64,000 nt of DNA, from NCBI GenBank assembly GCA_031310005.1, contig CM062380.1, forward strand, positions 1,550,001 to 1,614,000, read 5' to 3'. Origin of the DNA: Dactylellina haptotyla. Lineage: Eukaryota; Ascomycota; Orbiliomycetes; Orbiliales; Orbiliaceae. Each line of letters opens with the position of its first letter. Position 1 is the stretch's first letter. The notes under the pieces were generated by a model that was not told the origin of the DNA, ran no database searches, and saw nothing but the letters and a program-made list of their open reading frames with translations. Shown in pieces: positions 57,145-64,000 of this stretch. Made by a program: the position numbers and the translations under genes.

Positions 57145-59321
57145 TCAAAGAGCATAGCGTTTAGCTTTAGATGTCCAGACTGCCATTCCTTGAACAAAAC
57201 TGAAAAGAATCATCGTGTATTGGGCTTGTTTGCTCAACGTGGTGTCTTTCTCGGAGGTCGTGATAGGTTTCTGAACAATGCTCTTGATACGCCGAATGAT
57301 TTTGGGTTCGGTACGCTTAGTCTCGTTCTCAATTGTTAGGTTTGGATGCGGTGCGGTAAGCGCAGTCATCTGGCCAAGCGGGAGCGGGGAGCGAGGGCTC
57401 CGGATCGAGTCGCGGTGAAACAAAGTGCGCGCTGGCGATACTGGGAGAGAATGGATGCCCCCAGTATATTTAGACAGGATTGTTTCACCAAGGAGGCAAA
57501 GCTTGTTAACGGTGTAGTTGTGTATTAAGACCATTTCGCGCATTGCAGACTGGCGATGCTGATATCTCTGGAACAAGATTTCGACAGAATTCAAGATGTT
57601 CTGCTCTGCGTGATCCTTCTCCCATCCCAATATGTCGTTTTCCAATCCCATGGCATATTGGGCTAGGATTTCGAGTCTAGAAATGTCGTCTTCCCACTCC
57701 AAGTCTGGAGTATAGGTCTGGGCGCTATCTGACCTACCCCGACGGATAGCGACGCCAGAGGCGGTGCTTTTCAGTGTGTTTCCAAGAGTAGAGAGATTTG
57801 GTTGTAGGCCAAGACTAGCACGAGCGAGCACCATAAAAGGACGAGCTATCCACACATTCCTCGTCAGCTTCAACTTTTTTTCCTTTCCTCTTCCTATTGG
57901 AACTTGGTCACCTACCTGAGATAGTAACGACACGCAGAACCATCCAATCAGATAATTGAACAAACTCATTCCCTTCCTTAAATTGGGCAAGAAGTGGGCG
58001 CTCGCCTTCAAATGCATACAAAATTTCCATAATTGCGTCAAGAAAGCTTCGGCGCCAGGCGTGCTCGTCAAAATCCATGGTCGAAGCGGTCTTCAGCTCA
58101 GTCTGATCAACCAAGTCCCTGAGAGCAAGGGAGGTTTGGGCAACACGAGAGTCCGGAAGAGGTCTATCTTCATAGTTGAAGACAATCTTAATTTCATCGA
58201 CTAGGTTAAGGTAAGTCAGGTGCCCCTAGAGGTTTTATATTGGATTGAGTGGTAACCTACTGGCTTTCTCGAAGTCGCTTTGCTCCAGCTCCTCGATTTG
58301 ATCTGTGAACCAACACATATATTAGCTAAATGCAACAATATCAACACGAATTCTAGCAAGCAAAGTCGGCCTCACCATCGATAGCACAAAGCCAGAGCCA
58401 GAAGGCAGCTCCAAGGTAACGAGCAGCCGGTGGAATTACTGGAGAGGGTAACAGGCGGAAAACAAGACCAGATGGGTTGGCCTTGCGGCTAATCTTATCA
58501 GTCCCATTTGGCAACATAGAAATGAAGTTCTCCATGAAGACCTTCATCATTTCTAGTTCGTAATCATCAGCCTCGTTCCCGAGGACAGTTGCTGGGAGAA
58601 GCAGCGTGTGGGGAGCGTCTTCCGCATCGAATTGTCGAACTTTGAAGGGGAGAGAGCCGATTCGGTGGGAGAGGATGTGGATGGACTTTTCGTCTTCATC
58701 TTGAACGCGACAGAGTTGCCGGCAGATGCGCAGGGATTCGTTCCCCTGGTAGAAGCGAAGGTCTCGCAAATCTGAGCCAGTTCCAATGGTTACAGTCTTG
58801 GTCTTGATCTCTAGTTTGGTGGGTCCTTGAGGATCTATGGCTTCTTCCTTTGTGCAAGAAAATATCTTACGAAGGATAGCACCACAACCTCTGGTCTTTT
58901 TGACTCTAGCAACAGACAGCTCCATAGCCGGTTTCTTCTCAGAAAATAAGAATACTTTAGGTGAATGTCTGGTGGATAGCGATTGCAGGGGGCTTTGCAG
59001 CATGGCCGGGCAAATTGAGGAAGGTGAAACGTTGAAAGAAGATTTCTCTCTCAAAGTCGAAGTATTTATCTTTGAGCGAGTGCTCTTAATGCTTCCCTGT
59101 TTGCGTAACTTATTACAAGTAGGGCTGAAGACTAAAGTGTTCGAGGTGTCGGTGCTAAGCTTGTTGCGGTGGTGGCTTGTAGATGGTCGTCCCGTTGGCA
59201 AAAAGTCAAAGCCACCGACGAACGAAAACCTCTTTTCTTTAGCGAGCCGACTCTGCGGTCTTGATACTGACTCGGCGACCGCAGAGGATGGACGCATGCC
59301 AACATTGTTGTTAGGGGTCAT
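57145..59321 (-). CDS. Divergent class I terpene synthase with large insertions
   Basis: Four minus-strand exons (59321-58376, 58302-58261, 58200-57916, 57845-57145) join in frame to 657 residues. The join of exons 1 and 2 restores the aspartate-rich motif DDQIEELE (315-322), which binds Mg2+ and the prenyl diphosphate. The second metal motif is at about 494-502 (NDILGWEKD), a variant of NSE with Gly for Ser and Asp for Glu. The C-terminus has W648 and the RY pair (654-655) typical of terpene cyclases. These motifs identify the family. Oddities: an N-terminal extension of about 150 residues rich in Ser, Thr, Lys, an insert of about 35 residues before the NSE, and an insert of about 75 residues rich in Ser, Pro, Thr, Lys between NSE and RY. 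Typical fungal enzymes are 330-420 residues. Product is unknown. The start at 59321 is the first ATG in frame. No P450 gene is seen beside it. Confidence 0.72.
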
Positions 59322-62300
59322 CTTATAGCAGTGCCTTTCAGACAATTAACAATTTAACAACCAAGTCGGCAACAGTCCCGCTATTGCAAGGGCGCAAAAT
59401 AAAAAATATCCCGATCGATGTTGGCGAATGGGGAACCAATCCTGTCCCCTTCACCACAATTTTAACCTATATCCGCCTGGATGTCTAAGTTAGCGAAATT
59501 GTGCCTCGTTAACCGAGTGGTCAAAGCCGTCAACTGAGACGAGCAGTTGGTTGGGAGGAAGTTCAAAACGGTGAGAATGCACTACGGCAACACAAGAACA
59601 AAGAAATATTGCCTTACTCAACGACCTTTCATAACCAATCAACTCTCACAACCACTTTGATGTATTCTTTATCAAGCAAGGACTCCAGTAAGTCGGTGGA
59701 GTGGTAGTATTTTCAGATCCGAGAAAGAATTATAGAAAAGAAATGGAACGCTTTGGCAACCGAAAACAAAACAGCGGCGAGTCTAGAGCGACCACAAGAA
59801 TAAATAAATAAAATTTGGGCTTGACTCGAGGAGCAGAGGGGCTGAAAACGATCTATATGGAGGAAGCACAGATTTGTCTTAGAAGATCTGCTTACGGTTT
59901 TGTGCCTGGCTGGTTTTGTAAATCGGAACACAGACCTCGAGCCGGATCTTGCGGTTCTCCAGATCGATATTTATGCGATAGCTGAATACTTACCGCCAGC
60001 ACACCCATCTGGATATGAAGGGGTTATCATACGATTCGGGCAGATACACTTCCAAGTGAGGATTGTGTAGCGAGGCATGGAGGCAAGGTGCGCCGGCCGA
60101 GCGGCCAGGGCTAGCAACTTCCCTCCCTGATAGTGGGAAACACTAGATGTATTTTCAAATCCCGGTACATCAAATGCCCTGTAGAACTACTCCTTTGGAT
60201 CAGGGTTTCTTCGGCTTGGCTCACCAGAGAATCACTCTAATATGAGGTACGAGCAGTAAATTCTACATGTGGGCGGATCAGGAGTGGCAGCGTCTTCAAA
60301 CAAGTCACTATCACAAAAAGGACAATATTTAGCGAGACCTCGAAGAGAGCGTTGAAAAGTAGTGTGAGCGTGGTCTAGATTTCCCTTTGCTCTGCCAGGC
60401 AAACGTGACTTGGGCTAGCGAAGCAAGGAGATATCTTAAACGCCCCACTGTCAGTTTCGGAACCGTTGCGCGATCGTCATCTCTGTTCCATTTTTGCGAC
60501 AGAAGCTGGGCATGCGCATGTGCGACTAGTCCCATCAAATCATCAGTTTTGTTGGCTGTGTATATGCAGGAGAAGAATATACTCAGGTTTCCAGAGATGG
60601 AAAAAGAAAAACGTTGAAAAATCATCTGGACATGCATGAATCGGCAAGAAACAACAATAATAGATTCCCGAGGAAATGGGTACATATCAAAAACCCCATT
60701 GGACAAAAATATGACGAAGCAAAGTGGTTTTGTCTTCTTGTAAAAATCCTCCGATACTAAGGTGCAACCCCGAACTTTCGACATCGAAACGACCAAAAGG
60801 GCGATTTAAGTCCGGGAAACTTTTTTATTTTCTTTTCTCTGTGTGTGAGGCACATGAGATGGCAGCTGATACCCCGAATTCCATAATCGACAATGATCTG
60901 ACTGTTGCTTGTTCTAAAGAGATAAAGGTTGGCTAAAGTGGAACGGTAACCAAAAAGATAAAAAAAATTTCGTCCCGCCTCTTTTTCTTTGAGTAACAAT
61001 TGCAACATTGGAGCGCTTCTTGGACGTTGTGGGAACCAAGCTTGGGAAAGGCGACATAGCAGTTGGTGACCTGACCCCAAGAGACATGTACTTCTTGCAA
61101 CAGGTAGTTACTAAAGGCAAGGGATTACATTTTCAGGAGGCCAGGAGCCTACATCAATTCACATATTTTCTTCACTCGCAGCCGTACCCACTCTTGTTCC
61201 GCCGCATGTACGAAGTCGTGTTGTTTCTGAACTATTTGATATGATATGGTACGCATCAGGCAAAGGCCAAAGCAAGGGGCAACTAGTGTCGCCAGGTTTT
61301 TCCCACGCAGAACGCCGTCTTCCCGCCGCTTGGGACATAGAACGGTCCCTTTGCATTCATCTTCCTTCCTTCCTTTTTTTCCCTCTTAATCTCTCAGCCG
61401 GTTCGACTTTCAGCGTTTGTGTGTTCAGGTGTATCTGGAGCACATTCCCGAGATTGCAGGTTTGCTACCCAACATATGGAGACGAATCGGGTTTTTGTCT
61501 CTGGTATGTCCTGTTTTTAATGCTCTAATATCCACGATGAAAAAGTTAAGAAAAAAGAATTATTATCTTTCCTTTGTTGTACATTTTCATATCTTACGGG
61601 AACACAAAGCTGGACGATCTGTTGGAATAGAATTGTCTATAAGGCTTTACGTCTTGTCTGTGCATCTCGCTTGATTGAGACAAAGGGAACAACCTTTTGT
61701 TGGTTGCCGAATACCTCGTCATCTAGAAACGAATTTGGCCATAGCTTTGGGGATAGGATGACGACGAGCAGTCGTCAGGCCCAATTGAAGGGTAAGAAAA
61801 ACGCCATGATCCTGTTTGCGAATACATTTTTTCCTTTTCTTTACTTTTTCGTAGGGTCGAACCATACTGGCTCTGTGGAACCACTCCGACTTATAAGTTG
61901 TTGCCTTCACATCTCGATGTCAAGTTTCCTCCTCTGCTCCATCGGTATCTCTGATCATTTGTTCGAACCAGTTGTAGGCAGCTAGCAAATTTTAGTCTAG
62001 ATATTTGCTGGTATCAGTCAATTCAGAAATCGGGAGATATCATACAATGTTTGAAATTGAAGATGCGGCGGCTACAAACGTTGCGAACTAGCTGTACGTG
62101 ATTGTGATATATCACCTCCTGCAGTCAGACCCACCAAGAATCTAGACCAACCCGTACCAGTCGACAACCCCCAAACCTAAAACGGACTCCAAATTACTAG
62201 AAAGATTTCCTTGGAACACCAAGGCGAAAAAGTCACAACCGAATGGTAAATTCAATTTCGCACCAATTGAACGTTATAACAATATTCTGGTAAAGCCAAA

Positions 62301-64000
62301 CTCATGAAAACGATATGATACATGCTTCTCGCCTAGTGCCGCTCCAGCTCCCCGAGATGAAAACAAGTGGAAAAGCGGAAATGATTTTCAGGGAAACCCA
62401 AATCCCGTCGGAACGGAACCGGGCTCAACCCATTTTGATATATCTACATGCTTTTTTGTCTAAGTCAGAACAATTGCAGTTTTGTGAGATTTTTGCACGA
62501 ATTGCGTATTTTTCCTTGTGGATTTTTGTCTCTTTCCTTTTTCGTTATTTCATATTTGGTGATTTTTATTTGGCGTACATAATGGTGGAGTTGAAGTGGA
62601 AGGAGGTTGCATAGATACAAGACAGGAGAGCATCGAGAATTAAGTTGCTTCGAACTTTTCTCTAGAAAACCGCAGAACGAAAGAAAGGAGGGAGAAGAAG
62701 AAGCGGAAGAAGAAAAATTCGTAAGGATCTCGGTAGATCTTGCCGGCAATGAACCAAATCCAGACTTATGAATCGGCAAGGGAAAGCGAAGAGCAAAACA
62801 GGTTCACGGGCCGACTGGTGAAAGGATGCATAATTGATAGCGGGTCGCGGCTTGTAAGAAACCGATTGGCGAACAAGGGAGCTGGATACCATCCTTGCCT
62901 TGAAACACCTCATCGGAATTGAATCCGCGCCAAAATGATAAGGAATATTTGGTAGGTAGAACGCGATTGACCAATAACTATTTTTTAGGAACGCAAGGGG
63001 TCAAGATGGCAATTGAAGCTTTAAAACATGGACAATTGCCAATTCAACATTTCATAGAGAGGGATGCGGAAGGAAGGGATAATTGGACGAGCGCCTCCAT
63101 CGGAATTTCAGCTGAACACAGGAGAGGACTTGAGAAGAGCAACGCAATCAAGATGACACTCATGGGAAGGATATAGCGGAATGGTAGATGATTGGTATAA
63201 AATGAGTAAGAACATGGGAGTATCAAAATTGCCTTCTCCTAACAAAAGGACCCAAGCGATGTAGAAAAGTGGTATATTGGTCAAACATAAGAAGAAATAA
63301 AAGGGGAGTATCACTTAAAACGCGCAGAAAACATGAGATGAGGTATATCTTTGGGGACTTTGCAAGGGATATCAGATATCAATGGACACAAGAAAACTGA
63401 ATACAGGATCCGAAATCAACATTTTAATTCGCCTTGCTTTTCCTGGACAGAGCAAAAAGGAAACAACCCGTGTAGATACTTTTGAACATTTGTTTTTGTT
63501 TTTCATGCCAATGAGAACGAAATAAAAAGATAACCCGTTTATCGATCCAGTAAATGCAAAGACGATGACATGATTCATGAAAAAGGCAAATAGGTATAAT
63601 GCGCACTGACATATGGATATAACTAAAACTAAAGATAAACTAACAACTAGAGGCTAAGGAAAATAAGGAAATAAGTGGTGATTTGGGGGGTCATTAGGGT
63701 CATGATGGTACATCCGAACGAAATCCAAACATCCAATACGATAAACCAAATGGGTATGTTTTAGGGGACAAGGAAAGGGAAAACGCTTGTGTAACAAAAT
63801 TAAAAATGCAGGGAAAGAAAAAGGGGAACTAAAACGAGATAAAAGTCTATGTATGCAAGAATTGAAAGGGAACAAAAATGAATCGAAGATCTATAGCGAG
63901 GAAAAAAGTGAAAGTGAAGAGAAAGGATAACTTGCGTAGGTGCTACTGCAATAGTTGCAGGGGTCGAACCTATCGGCCATTGCGATAATCAGGTGGCGGA
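59322..64000. other. 4.7 kb gene-free right end
   Basis: Apart from a weak tRNA-like segment at 59501-59583 I see no gene. Several short frames are chance. Plus-strand A-rich stretches dominate 62600-63900. This could be the long promoter of a gene beyond the window, with the terpene synthase promoter at its left end. Confidence 0.45.
59501..59583 (+). other. Weak tRNA-like segment
   Basis: The string AACCGAGTGGTCAAAG resembles the A box of serine or leucine tRNAs. It is followed by a 6-base stem CAACTG/CAGTTG with loop AGACGAG, and a GTTCAAAAC T-loop-like string. The base before the putative anticodon is not T, and the acceptor stem does not pair over seven bases. At best it is a degenerate tRNA relic. 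Confidence 0.15.

Noticed and set aside
60329-60796. 155-codon minus frame
   Set aside because: No domain, mixed composition and GTG/ATG ambiguity; judged chance.
63930-64000. GGTTCGACCCC string on the minus strand, tRNA T-loop-like
   Set aside because: No acceptor stem, D arm or anticodon stem fits around it.

Overview
The window looks like nuclear DNA of a filamentous ascomycete (Pezizomycotina). Genes are split by short introns, mostly about 50-190 bases, with GTAAGT- or GTATGT-like donors, CTAAC-like branch points and AG acceptors. Several proteins match well-known fungal families: Mnn9, FacB/Cat8, a Mit1/Mi-2-type remodeler and Pmp3. The gene-poor layout, AT-rich spacers and gene set would fit Leotiomycetes, but that placement is inference. 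Exon joins were made by eye. Each conserved multi-exon model sums to a multiple of three and keeps the family motifs in frame.

Layout. 1-10.1 kb is AT-rich and holds three cell-surface genes on the plus strand: an Ecm33-like receptor-L protein with a transmembrane anchor, a single-pass proline-rich protein and a large Ser/Thr-rich secreted protein. A transposase-like tail relic lies between the last two. 10.6-25.4 kb is the housekeeping core: a Mit1-like chromatin remodeler, an Mnn9-type Golgi mannosyltransferase (minus), an orphan secreted protein (minus) in an AT-rich pocket, transketolase and ribosomal protein eL22. 25.4-36.4 kb contains a 4.2 kb gene-free spacer, a protein with a possible degenerate nucleotidyltransferase fold, a Pmp3-type proteolipid with two CRE palindromes in its neighbourhood, and CNOT11 of the CCR4-NOT complex. 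38.6-45.1 kb holds an MFS monocarboxylate-type transporter facing, tail to tail, a FacB/Cat8 acetate regulator. 47.5-59.3 kb holds three minus-strand genes separated by long spacers: a SET-domain methyltransferase of the Rubisco-LSMT/SETD type, an NmrA-like oxidoreductase and a divergent class I terpene synthase with unusual insertions. 59.3-64 kb shows no convincing gene.

Functional links. Transketolase and the FacB-plus-transporter pair concern carbon metabolism. Mnn9 and the Ecm33-like protein concern the cell wall. The terpene synthase and NmrA-like genes could be the edge of a small secondary-metabolite locus continuing past the right end. The most unusual items are the terpene synthase architecture, the transmembrane Ecm33-like receptor, the nucleotidyltransferase-like protein lacking its acidic motif, the orphan secreted protein, and the transporter-FacB pairing. 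I found no convincing tRNA, rRNA, CRISPR array or intact transposon.
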